A stretch of DNA of 64,000 nucleotides from Ottelia alismoides. Lineage: Eukaryota; Streptophyta; Magnoliopsida; Alismatales; Hydrocharitaceae. The stretch spans positions 1 to 64,000 of the forward strand of contig JAZKJV010006047.1 in NCBI GenBank assembly GCA_037367405.1, read 5' to 3'. The notes below the pieces were generated by a model that was given only the letters and a program-made list of their open reading frames with translations, was not told where the DNA came from and made no database searches. Position numbers and translations under genes: made by a program. This document shows, in pieces, positions 45,532-57,715 of this stretch; position 1 is the first letter of the stretch; every line of letters starts with the position of its first letter.

Positions 45532-48500
45532 TGATGAATCCGTGATTCATGACTCTAAAAGTTGAAAATAGAGCTTTGTTCCTGAGTAGTTAGCTGCATA
45601 TTTCCACTTATATTGCATAATTAGCATTCATGCATGCATTCATAATATATGTATTTTAGCACTCATATTTGCATTAAATAAGAAGCCAATTCCACTTGTA
45701 AAATATCCACCTATTATCTCCTCAAGAATAAAACACATTATGATATATACACCATTAGCTAATAATATAGGGAAAAAGGTCAGAGATCTCTTTTGTAAGA
45801 CACCCAATAAAGACCTAGAATCCCTGGTCCTTAGAAGGCCCATAGTTCCCTTGTACCAACCCCAAATTCGGTCTACTCACCTTCAGATGAATACACATCC
45901 AGAGACCTTTAAAATGAGACTAATTTCATTCAATTCGGAGCTCGTAGGAAGAAGTTGGGTTTTTGGGCCTCTATGTATACTATATCTGTGTATATTTGTA
46001 TTCATGTATTTTTTGTACCATATTTGACCTCATCTCTGTTTTTGGTCAACATGAAACTTGTAGATCCCATCAAGATCTACAACTTTCATGTTTTGAGTTT
46101 TTCCAAATTCAGCCTCCTTCTCTCTCTAATTTCATTTCTCCTTTCAGCCACTCACAGCTGGCCATGTGGCGCCCTCTGATTGCACCACGCGACCCGCTCC
46201 CCTTTGCATCATCCGCCCATGCCCTCAGCCGTTGGATCTCCTTCTGAACCAACGACTCAACCTTCTCCATGTACGCCCTTATTCCTGGCCATTAGATCAG
46301 TTCCCATCTCTGATCCTCACCTATCGCTCGCGCCTCACAGAGAGCATGCCACGTGGTGCTTTGTGCGCCATCCGATGCCTTATCTGTCCATTAAATCACC
46401 ACCCTCCATTCCGCATCCATTGTCAGCCCTCTGATCGGCAACGACCTCTCATCTCCAGCATTCGTTCCCGCCGTGCTCTGCGTGTGCCAAGTTTCACCTT
46501 CTCCGCCATTAGATCATTGTTTGACGCTGCAATCTCCACCTCACATTCCCGCGGCGTCCTCGACCTTTCGATCAGAGCCTCCTTCGCATCACTACCGTCC
46601 ACCCCGCGCCTTGATTTCATTACGACACGTGGCACAATCCTGACGCTCAGATCACATAGCCTAGATATAATCACAGACGTTCCCTAGCGCCAACTTCTCA
46701 ACCGTTGGATCGGTCAAGACGTCTTCGTCAACCTCCGAATGCCCCGCACCCACGTTCTCCACCGTGCGCAAGGGGCCTTCCCCTTTCTATTCTCGGCTCC
46801 ATGCCAGCCACCTTCTCCGACCACTGACGCCACCACGATGGATGCCACCTTCCCTCACCCTCGCCAGCTCCCTCGTTCTTCAAGACTACCACCAGAGTCG
46901 CCCCACGACGTCCACGAACATCACCTTCCAACTACCCCTGCCGTCACCCTCGTCCTATAAATCACCCATCTTTAGCCACTGTCACGCCCATCCACCATTC
47001 CAGAGAGATTCCCTGAGCTCCGACCTCCGATTTGGTGATAGCAATTCATTGAGACGTTGAGCGAAGAAAGGGCTTCTTCTCCGGCGAGATCCATGGCCAA
47101 CTCCGCCGTGCTGCAGCTACCTCCGTGAGCTGCATGAGCTCAAGCCTCCTACCGACCTTCGAGCGAAGACACGGAAGCTTCCCCGGAGCCTCTAATCCCA
47201 GGTAGAATCCTCCATCGATCCTCTGGTATTCTTCTTAGTTTCTCCTTTGTTTTCTCCGATTAAATTCGCCCTCCACAATCATCTTCTCGCTCCACCGTCC
47301 TCCCTCTGAGCTCCGCGACGAAGCACTGATCCTCGCGTTATCCATTGCTTCATCAAACGTCGCTCTTCACCCTCCACTGTCGACAGCTCCGCCACTGCAA
47401 CGGAGCTCGCTCACCAGCCATCCCCACTCCTCCATAAGCCTCGCATCTCGCTTCGAATCACTCCACGGACATCACACACGCTTTGGCTATATCTCTAACC
47501 CCTGCAGGTACCCTCGCTGTCACTGGACGGAACTTCATCGGAGCTCAGTTCGAGCTTCACCGCCCCCGATCTTCAGCTCACTCCTGCCTCAGCTAAGACC
47601 TCCGACCGCTCCCTGACGTTCCCACGATCATCTCCAGCTTCTTATCAATTTCAGGTGAGCCCCATCGACGACCAAAGGAAGAGGCGGAGCTCGAGACCCT
47701 CCGCCGGAGCACAGCCTCCTCCGCCACGGGAGGCGGAGGACCGTTGGGCACGAAGTCCAGCCACCGCATGATCCTCTTGATCTAACCGCTAAGAGCCATC
47801 CACGTCGCCTCGCAGAGCAGCCGTAGGATCAGGCGGATCCCACGCATCTGATCACGCCACGTCGCCAATCGCCAGAGCAGCGGAGGACCGTTGGATTTAT
47901 CTTGATCTAGCGGTGATAGATTGACCACACAGCCATCTTCATCGAGCATCAACGACCGTTGGATCCTCTTCGATCTGACGGCTGTTGATCATCCACGTCT
48001 TCGTTTGATCGGAGCCAACAACAACCGTCGATCTCCACCAGATCGCACGGTCCAGAGCACGCCACGTTGCCTGATCCGAGCCTCCTCCCCAACTACTAGG
48101 CTCGGATCCCCGAGGCTTCTCTGAGCCAAAGTCGAACCTCCAGACCAGCCTGAGCCTTACTCCGAGCCTAAGGACCCCACGTGATCTGCACGTGTGGCCT
48201 GGGCAAATTGCACCGAGGCCCTGATGATTTTTCAATATTGTACTTCAATCCCTGCTAGGAGATTCCACGTGAGGAGCACGTGATCCATGGAGAAATTGCA
48301 TCCACCCCTCTGCATTATAGGTAATTGCATAATAGTCCCTGCATGCACGTTTTATTTTGATTAATTTTAAATTCTTGTATTGTATTTATACCCTTGTACT
48401 TGCATGCATATTTAGGGATTCATATTAAGTCATTTTTGAGTTTGAAAAATTGCATTGTATAGCTTACATTGTCCTCCTTATTATGTGAAACGTGGTAATT

Positions 48501-49295
48501 TTTTGTAATATCATTAGAATTTTCTATTAATTAATTGGTTCATTTCTGTTATATTTTGCCCAATTTCACCTCTTAATTAATAGTAATTTCTATGTGATCC
48601 AAAAATTCCTAAAAAATCACATTAGATCTAGGGTAATTAGCTTTACCTTGCATAAAAATTTCATCTCAATTGCACGCATTCCGAGGCCTAAATAATTCAT
48701 TTGGTGAATTCCTTAATTTATTTTTAATAGGTTCATTTCACATCAAAATCAAGGTTTGATAATTTTTCTGGATTCCTTAGATCTATCTAGGATAATTGTT
48801 ATTCCCAAAAATATTGTGATTTGATAATTATTAAAATTAATTTAGTAAAAATCACCCTACATTCATTTTTAATCAGAGTAATTTAATTTAGCGTCAGAAA
48901 ATTCTAAAAAAATTAGGATAGTCTACTTTCATCCCATTTCATCATCTGGCCAAGTTTCATAATTTTTGGACTTAATTTGAACACTTATCTGATTTAACTT
49001 GTAATTTGGCCTTATTTTGCATGTGTCTTGCATAAACAAACCGAAAAAGACCAAAAATATCTCCTCTAAAAATCAAACCTTGGAAATTTGCTTCGAATCT
49101 ACCTAAGGAGACAGCTGCCTCCCTAAGTTCGACCTTGGACTTCCAACCAAGTAAAAAAAATTGCTGCTCGAAATTAATTTGACTATAATTGAAAGTCGTT
49201 TTTGATCTGCTCTCATTATCCGACTGCAACGATCATTAGTAATTAATTTGAACATTAATTTGCTCGAATTAACAACGGTAGCGGGAGCAATATCA
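45532..49295 (+). repeat. Element D 3' LTR
   Basis: Direct repeat of 33589-37357, starting TGATGAATCCGTGATTCATG and ending GGGAGCAATATCA. Differences are scattered substitutions plus small indels. TATAAAT at 46956-46962. Confidence 0.96.
46956..46962 (+). promoter_or_regulatory. TATA box in the D 3' LTR
   Basis: TATAAAT conserved with the 5' LTR at 35010. Confidence 0.55.
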
Positions 49296-49300
49296 GAGAT
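49296..49300. repeat. Target-site duplication GAGAT, right copy of element D
   Basis: Matches 33584-33588. Removing D rejoins solo LTR E. Confidence 0.95.
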
Positions 49301-50553
49301 ACAACTGCTTCGCCAGAGATCTATTTCCGCCGCCCGACGAAGCAAAGGAGGAAGAAGCAGGTACCGTTGGATGCTCCTCCCTGGAGCTCATCCAATGGTG
49401 CAGTACTAGCCACGCGTGCAGCAGCGAAGGATACATTCATCGTTGGATTCTCAAGATCCAACGGTCCATGGACGTCCATGTGACCCAGGGTCTCTCTGAG
49501 TCTCTGCTCCAGATCTATAGGCTTGGATTCCCCGAGCCTTTACCGAGCCTCCCAGAACTCCGAGCCTCGTCGAGCCTCATCCGAGCCCAAGCCTGGAGGC
49601 TCGTACTTTCCGAGCCTAGCCGAAGCTGGCCCAAGCCTCCGCCGAGCCTGAGTCTTCCCCGAGCCTGAAGCGCACGTGCCGGTCACGTGCGCCCAGGGCA
49701 AAGTGCAGGGAGGCCCACCAGATTCTTCAATTTTGCAGATAGGTTCAGAGTCACGTGCTTACCATGTGCGCCTGGGGTATTTTACATTTATACCCTCGTG
49801 GGTTTTAATAGTTGCAAAAATACCCCCGCACGTGTGGGTTATTTATAAGGAAGGTCCCGAACTTTCTTTTAATTGCATTTTAGTCCCTCCTATAGACTTG
49901 TTCGTTATTTATCTTTCATGTTTTCTTGCATTTATGCCCCTAGCTTCATTCGTGCATATCTTGAGTATCCTAGCTCCGATTGAGTTGATTTCAGTGGCGT
50001 TTTGAAGCTCATTTCATTGTCTTCTTGATGGGATGTTTATATTTCAGATTTGAAACTACGAGTTTTGATGTATTATTTTATTAGCTAAGTGTCTTTATTT
50101 CAATACTTCTCATGCCTGATTTTTACATGAATGAAAATAGTTTCAGTTATTTGACCCTGATTCGACCGTTGATTAAATGGCTCAAGCATTCTTGTAATTC
50201 AAGCATATTTTTGTGTTGCATTTCATCGCATCTATTTGCATGATAAAAAAAAGAAAATAAAAAAATGCATAGTTTCATGTTTACTTAATGCATCTAGTCT
50301 TGTTTTATGTATTTATTGACCTACTATTTATTGATCCAACACTGAGTTAAATGAATTTAAGTACAAATATCACGAGAGATGCTCGTGTCCCTGAGTTCGA
50401 TCTCGGGCTTGCCCAAGCAAAATATAAATACAACCATTCGATTCTATTGACCTAGCAATTAAATGATTTTTGACGGACCGAATTTAGCCCGACTGCAATG
50501 ACGATCTGAGTGTTAATTCAACACTATTAAAGGGCTAGATTTGCGGTTCGTCA
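49301..50553 (+). mobile_element. Solo LTR E, right part
   Basis: Continues E after D. It has more GATC dyads (near 49377 and 49441), repeated CGAGCCT motifs at about 49538-49670, and CACGTG sites near 49673 and 49683. Then comes the common LTR tail with CCCTGAGTTCGATCTCGGGC near 50390. It ends GGTTCGTCA at 50553, where C's pol resumes with CTTAT. Confidence 0.85.
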
Positions 50554-52433
50554 CTTATGTGTAAGGAGAGTGAGTTTTATGTTGATGAGAAAGTCCTCCT
50601 TGCATTTCACCATATGAAAGACATGGTTACTAGTGCTCCTGTCTTACAGCCACATGATTGGTCTCTTCCCTTTGAGATCATGATAGACACGCCAGCTTTT
50701 ACAGTTGGAGCTATTTTAGGACAGAAAAGGGATGGGATACCATTTTCTATACACTATGCTAGTAAGACTCTAGATGAGGCACAACATAATTACACAATCA
50801 CATAGAAGGAGATGTTAGCAGTGGTGTTTGCATTAGAGAAGTTCTGATCTTACCTCATTGGTTTACATGTCATTGTATACACGGATCACACTGCCTTACA
50901 GTAGCTACATGCAAAGAAGGATGCCAAAGCACACCTTATCAGATGGATCCTTCTTCTATAGGAGTTTGATTTAGAGATTCGAGATAAATATGGAGTAAAG
51001 AATATTGTAGCAGATCACCTTTCATGGATCACCAAACTTCTGAGCAGAGTATACTTCCTATTTCCAAGACCTTTCCAGATGAGACCATTTTGTCTGTGGA
51101 CTCACTCCCATGATATGTTGATATTGTAAACTATCTTGTCTCCAAGAAAGTTCCAGAAGATTGGAGGAATGACAAGGTAGACAGATTCCTGTCTGAGATA
51201 CATTTTTACCACCAGGAGGATCCATACTTGTTTCGTGAAGGTACAGATTGTATATAGAGAAGGTGCATTCCTCAAGAGGAATACACCAGTGTACTTGAGC
51301 ACTGTCACAAATTAGAGTCTGGTGGGCATCATTCGGGGAAGTGCATGGCATCAATGGTTTTACAGAGCAGCCTATGGTGGCCAACTTTATTTAAGGATGC
51401 TACAAATTATGTTCAAGGTTGTACTAACTGTCAGAAGATGGGAGGAACTGCTAGTTCCAAAGATACCATTCCCCTGAGATATATCCATATTTCAGATGTT
51501 TTTGATGCTTGGGGCATAGACTTCATGGACCCATTTCCAGTCAGTCAAGGATTTCAGTACATCCTGCCAGCTGTGGATTATGTTAGTCGATGGGTGAAGG
51601 CTATCTCCACCTGAGCCGCTGATAGTCGTACGGTGTGTTCCTTTCTCAAGGATCATATTATTGTCTGGTTTGAGATTCCCAAGATACTCATTTCAGTTAG
51701 GTGAAGCCATTTCATTAACAGAGAAGTCAAGATGTTTGTGAAGGAGTACACCATTGAGCATAAAGTCACGTCTCCTTACCACCCACAAGCTAACGGCTTG
51801 GCTGAGATTTCAAATAGGGAGATAAAGACGATATTGCATAAACTTGTACGTCTAGATAGGAAGAATTGGTCCCAGATGCTTGACTCAACTCTATGGGTTT
51901 TATCGGACAGTGTACAAGTCTCCTTTGAGTATGTCTCCTTACAGCTTAGTGTATGGAAAGCCTTGCCATTTACCAGTTGAATTAATTCACAAATCATTAT
52001 GGAAACTCCGTGTATGCAATTTGTATTATGAGAAAGCAGGACATAGTAGGAAGTTGGATCTGAACAGATTGTTGGAATTCTGAAATTTTGCATACGACAA
52101 CTCACTCATGTATATGAGAAAGTCAAGCGTTGGCATGATAGACACATTAGAAGGAGGACTTTCTCTCATGATCAGAAAGTTCGGTTGTTTGATGAATTGA
52201 ATTTGTTTCCTTGCAAATTAAAAAGTAAATGGTCAGGACCGTTCATTGTGAGATCTGTGCGAGACAATGGTAGTATTGTCATGTCTAGATTGTCATCTGA
52301 CGCACAACCATTTGTTGTGAATGGACAGTTGCTGAAGCCATATCTAGATCATGATACATTCATGTCCGTGGTTGGTTCCATATTTGTGGTATCAAACTAT
52401 GACTTTTTGACATCTTCTGCGTCTGATACATGA
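50554..52433 (+). pseudogene. Element C RNase H and integrase, decayed
   Basis: 50557-50805 is open, with QPHDWSLPFEI and HYASKTLDEAQHNYT. Stops lie at 50803-50805 and 50902-50904, the same codons as in D. The zinc domain (CTNCQKMGG) and the first Asp in WGIDFMDP lie near 51420-51530. The second catalytic motif near 51690 reads SVR in place of SDG, so a catalytic residue is lost. GLAEISN with the Glu is near 51795. The C-terminal part 52185-52433 is open, with KLKSKWSGPFIV and FVVNGQLLKPY. Confidence 0.88.
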
Positions 52434-52716
52434 GCTGATTTTCTTTTTTATATATCCTTTCATTTTATTCTTTCTTCTTCCATTTTTATTGTTCACATCT
52501 TTTCCGTATGTGTGCTATACTAGGATGTACTTTATCCTAAATATAGGGGAGGTGAATGATTCGGGTTTTTTTCCATTTTCATTATGTTTCATCACTCATG
52601 TTGTTGCTTATACTTAGGGATCCTTTACCCTAAGTATAGGGGGAGTGATGTTGTTCATTCTGTCTCTTTAATGTTTTTATTTTCTTTTATTCTTATGTTC
52701 TCTCACATGTCCTTTG
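52434..52716 (+). other. Element C 3' UTR start, with two hairpin-polypurine modules
   Basis: TAGGAT/ATCCTA (52521-52526/52534-52539) followed by ATATAGGGG, and CTTAGGG/CCCTAAG (52613-52619/52628-52634) followed by TATAGGGGG. The UTR then breaks off at about 52716 into inverted pol of element G. No polypurine tract next to an LTR and no 3' LTR follow. Confidence 0.8.
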
Positions 52717-53524
52717 TTGTTCTCCTCCCAGAATGATGTCCTCCTGCCTCAAGCTTGTGGTAGTATGTGAGGACGTTGTGGTGCTCCTCTTGAGGAATTC
52801 ACCGATGCCAGACGCTATCCCCTCCTTCATGATAAAGGATGGGATCCTCCCAATGGTAAGACTTGGCCTTCGCAAGGAAGGTCTCAAGTCGTTGTTTGGG
52901 TTAACCTTGTGGGACTTTCTTGGCAACAAGATAGTTCACAATGCTGGCGTACCATGGGAGAGAGGCGATAGCAAGGATCGCTACATCGGGGAAGGTCTCT
53001 GTAATGGGATCAGTATGCTCAGATTCCTCAAGATTTTCTAACCGGGAGAGATGATCCGCCACCACATTCTTGACTCCAGGTTTATCCTTAATCTCAATAT
53101 CAAATTCCTGGTGTAGAAGGATCCATCTAGTCAGTCTCGCTTTGGCATCCTTCTTTGCCATGAGGAACCTGATGGTGATGTGATATGTATAGATAATCAC
53201 TTTGGATCCAAGAATATATGATCTGAATTTGTCCAAGGCAAAAACTACGGCTAGCATCTCTTTGTCCGTGATAGTGTAATTCTGTTGTGCGACATCTAAT
53301 GTACGACTAGCATAGTGAATGGAAATTGGTACTCCATCCCTCCTCTGTCCTCGTATTGCCACCACGAAAAAATCAGATGCATCTGTCTGTATCTCAAATG
53401 GGAGAGACCAATCAGGTGGTTGAAGGACATGAGCCTCAACAACTAGGTTCTTGAGAGTCTCAAACGATGCGAGACACTTATCATCGACAATGAACTTGGT
53501 GTCTTTTATCAGCAAACTAGTCAA
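52717..53524 (-). pseudogene. Element G RNase H and start of integrase, reverse
   Basis: On the minus strand 53524-52901 is open for about 207 codons, with DWSLPFEIQTDASDFF, HYASRTLDVAQQNYTITDKE and ADHLSRLENLE. Downstream, with frame changes, comes the integrase zinc-domain start near 52730 (GGHHSGRR-like), where the copy ends against C's 3' UTR. The two codons that are stops in C and D are sense codons here (Asp and Phe). Confidence 0.88.
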
Positions 53525-54330
53525 CGGTCGAGAAATCCTGATGAAGTCATGAATGAAACATCAGTAGAAATCGACATGCCCAAGAAAAGACCGTAACTGT
53601 CGCATGTTGGATGGTGGATTGAGTTTCCTGATGATATCCACCTTGGCCGGATCAACCTCCATGCTCTGTTGGAGATGATATGACCAAGCACCGTCCCCTG
53701 AGTCACCATGAAGTGACTCTTCTCCCAAGAAAGGACAAGATGGACCTCTATGCAGCGCCGAAGAACGTGGTCTAGGCAGTCAAGACAAGCATCGAACCCA
53801 TTGCCGTAGACCGAAAAGTCATCCATGAAGACCTCTAAACAGTCACCCACCACGTCCGAGAAAATGGACAACATGCACCTTTGGAATGTCGCCGGGACGT
53901 TACATAGACCAAAGGGCATCCGTCTGAAAGCATATGTCCCAAACGGACAGGTGAATATCATTTTATCCTGGTTTTTGGGTGCTATGGCTACCTGATTGTA
54001 GCTGAAGTATCCGTCATGAAAGTAGTCGTGACTCTTCCCAGCTAGCCTCTCTATAATCTGATCAATAAAAGGTAGCGGGAAATGATCCTTCTTGGTGGCA
54101 TGATTCAATCGTTTGTAGTCCACACAGATCCTCCAAGAAGTGGGTACTTGGGTAGCTATATCCTCTCCAGACTCACTCACAACTGTAGTGATGCCCGTCT
54201 TCTTAGGCACCACATGCAATGGACTAACTCACTTGGAGTCAGAGATGGGGTAGATAAAATTGGTGCTCCACCATTTCGATATTTGTTTCATGACCACTTC
54301 TCGAAGATTCGGGTTCAGCCGTCACTGGAA
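53521..54330 (-). pseudogene. Element G reverse transcriptase, reverse
   Basis: Minus-strand open run 54219-53521 with HVVPKKTGI, WRICVDYKRLN, KKDHFPLPFIDQ, RRMPFGLCN and FMDDFS near 53825. A frameshift near 53660 moves the thumb motif out of frame. A TGA near 54227 replaces the Trp codon before the HVVPKK motif. Confidence 0.9.
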
Positions 54331-55503
54331 CTCACGCGACGGCTTCGCTTCCTCCTCGAGATAGATATGGTGGGAGCACAGGGCCGGACTTATCCCCTGG
54401 AGATCCGCTATGATGCATCTCATCGCCTTGCGTTTTCTTTCAAGAACCTTTATCAGACGAGATTCTTGCTCTCCAGTCAAATCTACTGAGATAATGACTG
54501 GGTACATCTCATGTTCACCCGCAAGGAATCTATACTTCATCGACTGCAACAAAGGCTTCAGTTCAGGACAAATGGGACCTGGCGAATCTGGCCTCTGAAA
54601 AGCCTGAGTGAATGCAACCAGATCTGAATGGGAGAACTCTCGCTGATCATGTAAAACTAGCGAAGAAAGCTTGATGGTGTATCTGTAATCGGTGCTGGCA
54701 CAGTCTCCACCCTAGCAGTTGGCTCTGTGGAAATCAAACAGGTAACAAATCATCAAATTCTGCCCAATCTATGTATGAATCCGATGGATCAAAATCAGAA
54801 TCACAAGATATATATTTTGCCTCGCTATTCTGAACACGATCGTCAACCTCGAAAGTGTCCTCGGCCAAGAGTGTGCTCTATGAACTCTCCTCTGTCGGAA
54901 ACTGCGAATCTACGGCATCTGAAGGTGAGAGAAGGGCTCGTGAAACGGGGTCAGACTAAGCAGCTTCATCATCAGTGATCACAAAGTCGCACTCCTGGTG
55001 GACATCTCGCTCTGCCTCTGTCATCCGCTCTGCATCACTAAACTGCTCTGAGCAAGCTGAGTCTTGCGCCCTGGTCTCATCGATCGTCTCTATTTGTACT
55101 CTATCACCCTCGATGCGAAAGTATACCTTCCCACTATCATGGTCGGACACCGCCTTGGCTATGTCCAAAAATGGACATCCTAGAATGATGGGGGTATCGG
55201 TCACAGATTCAGGGATCTCCATGTCCAACACAACAAATTCGGGGGGAATTTCATGCCCTGAATTGTGACAACCACATCCTTCAACCCCTTCAGCCTCTTG
55301 ACTGATCTATCAACAAACTAAAGGACTGTCCTACTCTATCAAAGAGGGCCAAACTCGAATCGGTCGAGTAAGGCTGTCAAAAGGAGGTTGACGGAAGAGC
55401 CGTTGTCTAATAGAGAACGGTCGAATCTCTGCTCATGTATGTGGCATCTGACATAGGGAGCTCCTGCATCTGGCCTCTTGGCTGGTAGACGGTTCTGAAT
55501 AGC
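54322..55503 (-). pseudogene. Element G protease and protease-RT linker, reverse
   Basis: From high to low coordinates: KRPDAGAPYVRCHIHEQ, the protease site LLDNGSSVNLL near 55395, a broken stretch, PIILGCPFLDIAKA near 55170, an acidic linker to about 54956, and the RT entry segment 54552-54322 (YPVIISVDLTGEQESRL, CSHHIYLEEEAKP). The DNGS site is as in B. Gag, leader and LTR of G are not present. At 55503 it meets the LTR of F. Confidence 0.87.
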
Positions 55504-55786
55504 TGAACAACATCTCACTACCCTTGTTAGTTTAATCAAATTAATTATCAAATTAATGAGTTGTCATTCGTTGCAGTCGGATAGTAAGAGCTAATCAAAA
55601 ACCACTTCCAATTTAAAGCAAATTAATTTCGAACGTCATTTTTTTTACTTGGGCAAGACCAAGGCCGAACTCAGGGAGGCAGATGCATGAATGCTATTTA
55701 TGCATGATAAAGGGAAATATGCTGCTAAATACCCGGGGACAAAGCTCTATTTTCAACTTTAAGAGTGATGAATCACAGATTCATCA
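55504..55786 (-). repeat. Element F 3' LTR, internally deleted to 283 bp
   Basis: On the minus strand it starts TGATGAATCTGTGATTCATC directly after the polypurine tract and ends GATGTTGTTCA. The first part matches the start of D's LTR (AAAGTTGAAAATAGAGC) and the last part matches its end (CTGCCTCCCTGAGTTCGG). They join near 55689 after GCATTCATGCA. About 3.5 kb present in D's LTR, including the promoter, is absent. Confidence 0.9.
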
Positions 55787-55822
55787 ACCCCCTATACTTA
55801 AACCTTGCTCATTCCCGAGCAA
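55787..55822 (-). other. Element F polypurine tract with preceding hairpin
   Basis: Minus strand GGTTTAAGTATAGGGGG ends at the LTR, preceded by stem TTGCTC/GAGCAA (55805-55810/55817-55822). Confidence 0.88.
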
Positions 55823-57217
55823 CTAAAATGAAATGCAAGAGGGAAATAATTTTGGGTTCCATACCAAAGTCATGAATAAAAGTTAAAAATGGGGTTTGAA
55901 TCGACCCTTGGATTAATTATGTGTCGGAACCTTATTTGGACCTGAACTTAAGACCTAACAGACTTCAAGTTCCATAAGTCTTATATTCAAGACTCCTCAA
56001 TAGTCAGGTCAGAACAAATCCTCAAACGCACATTTCTAATGACTATGATTCTTACTTGTATTGTGTAAGTGAAATGTAACTCTTCACATCCGAAATGGCT
56101 CAGAAACAGCGCCCTCTAACATGGTAACTCAAATAACCCGGTCCAATAACTCTTTCCTCGAGGAGCGGGGTATTCCCTTCTAAGTTCAAGTGCGACCAGC
56201 TCAAGAGGAGGGGGTAGAGAGAAGAATGGACGGTAGCCAGTGTAGCTACCTATCCCGGGATGCCTGACTAGTGTAGCCAAGTCATCCAGCTGCATTTTCT
56301 TTGCTAATATACATACTCTGACAGGTATTTTATTTTCACTTGGACCTGTCTGATTTTTTGGAGTTTTTGCATTTTTTTTCTTTTTATTTTTTTTTTTTGA
56401 ACTATATACAAGGTGCATCATGTACATCAGGAGTTTTTCCTCTTGAGCAGTAGACTATCCCTCTTTTGAAGCTTTATTGCAACCCACAGCATCCCGTCCT
56501 TAGATGTCAACACCACCAGACTAGGTTGAGATGCACTACCCTCCCTAGAGGAGGACGGATGTTTCCACCCGTGTGCTACTCCAAGCTAAAGGATTCTACC
56601 TCCTCACCACCTCATCAATGAAGAGCTACGCGCATTGTGCTTGTCCAAGTTAGGTCACTGTCCATAAAAATCATGTGTGTGCATGAGATATTATACTTAG
56701 ACTGATTAAGATGACATGTGAACATAGACTTGCAGACTCAAAGAATTCACTTTGACCTGAAAAATCTTAACTCCAGTTCCTATAAGGTTCCTCTGAAATT
56801 AGGTGGATTAAGGTCAAATCAAGTCCATCCTCAATATCTGCTCATAACTTGGTTCAAAACCCACTAGCTTTTCACTTTGCATATGCAAGATATGCAGATG
56901 AGAGGCAGATGACATGCTATGTAGATGAATGAAAATGCAAGACTCTTTTTCTTTTTCTTTTTTAGATGCAATGATGATATGCAAGAGTAAATAAGAAGCC
57001 TATTTTTTGTTTTTTTTTGTTTTTTTTTCAAAACTTTGGTATACCTCCTATGTTACAACCATTTACAAGAGTTTTGTAAGTGCTATACAAATTATACAAG
57101 TGTATTTTACAAAAAAGTTTTCTCCAAATTTTACCCAGCCCATAATTATTGCGTAATGTGTACAAAGATACATGAAAGTACGAGCCATGGGTAAAGTATA
57201 TATGTAATATATACACG
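55823..57217 (-). other. Element F 3' UTR, non-coding
   Basis: Reverse counterpart of D's 44221-45495, with high similarity. Long T and A runs lie near 56340-56400 and 57000-57030. No ORF with recognisable motifs. Confidence 0.8.
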
Positions 57218-57578
57218 CCCCCTATACATAGCGTGTGCTATGTCCTCAGAGCACGAAAAGCGAGGAAAAAGACATAGCTCGAGCTAAGCGTAAGAGAGCC
57301 AAAAGGACAAAAATGTATAGAAGTCGTCCTGCCCCCCTATACTTAGGCTCTGGCAGCCTAAGCGTAGAAGAAGAATAAAAATGGGGGGGGGGGACGAGGT
57401 CAAGAGGAGAAACGGATGAACATATACAAGGCAGGCATCGGTCCCCCCTATACTTAGGCTCAGGTCAGCCTAAGTATAGGACGGGAGTGAGTATGAGGAC
57501 CGATGTGATCTGGAGGATGTACAGAGAACATACTCAGGTGGCTCATCCCCCCTATACTTAGGATCTGATCATCCTAAG
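57218..57578 (-). repeat. Four hairpin-polypurine modules in the 3' UTR of F
   Basis: In plus-strand coordinates each C run and CTATA is followed by a stem: the long one with CATAGC/GCTAAG at 57218-57298 (one arm mutated); CTTAGGCT/AGCCTAAG (57342-57349/57355-57362); CTTAGGCT/AGCCTAAG (57453-57460/57467-57474); and CTTAGGAT/ATCCTAAG (57557-57564/57571-57578). On the coding strand each tract follows its hairpin, as in B and D. Confidence 0.92.
57383..57393. repeat. Run of 11 G
   Basis: Homopolymer within F's module array. Run length may be unreliable. Confidence 0.85.
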
Positions 57579-57715
57579 TATAGTCCAAGATGATGATCAA
57601 TGAAGATGGGATGGGTTACTAGAGTCGCGGGGGAAAAGGACAGAATGTACAAGAACGATGGGTATGTACAAAGATCGTAGACTGAATCTTTCAAGATGCT
57701 GCTGATGGCTAGAGC

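Larger units (their letters stand above)
33589..49295 (+). mobile_element. Element D: Ty3/gypsy element with pol but no gag core
   Basis: A complete structure of 15.7 kb: LTRs of 3769 and 3764 bp, a nearly intact tRNA-Asp primer site, leader, one coding region (38758-43723), hairpin modules, polypurine tract and target duplication GAGAT. Pol holds protease, RT, RNase H and integrase with D, D and E visible, but with several stops and at least two frameshifts. The first ORF lacks the Retrotrans_gag core seen in B, C and O. The LTR copies differ more than those of B, so D is older than B. It lies within solo LTR E. Confidence 0.95.
21957..52716 (+). mobile_element. Element C: decayed Ty3/gypsy element, split by E and D, 3' end lost
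   Basis: The order is 5' LTR, degraded tRNA-Asp site, leader, gag, protease and RT up to 31835. Then solo LTR E (itself split by D), then RNase H, integrase and 3' UTR from 50554 to about 52716. Both halves belong to one pol: the frame before E reads RPLTELL and the frame after it continues toward a motif ending QPHDWSLPFEI. No 3' LTR is present. Sequence passes straight into inverted pol (element G) at about 52717. It was inserted in O's gag; the expected left duplication GATAG (21952-21956) cannot be confirmed without the right end. Confidence 0.88.

Noticed and set aside
56116..56427. 103-codon minus-strand ORF in the 3' UTR of F, with relatives in D and H, considered as an envelope-like gene
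   Set aside because: The counterpart in D is broken and has no signal peptide or membrane segment. Similarity between the UTRs is at DNA level and includes stops.
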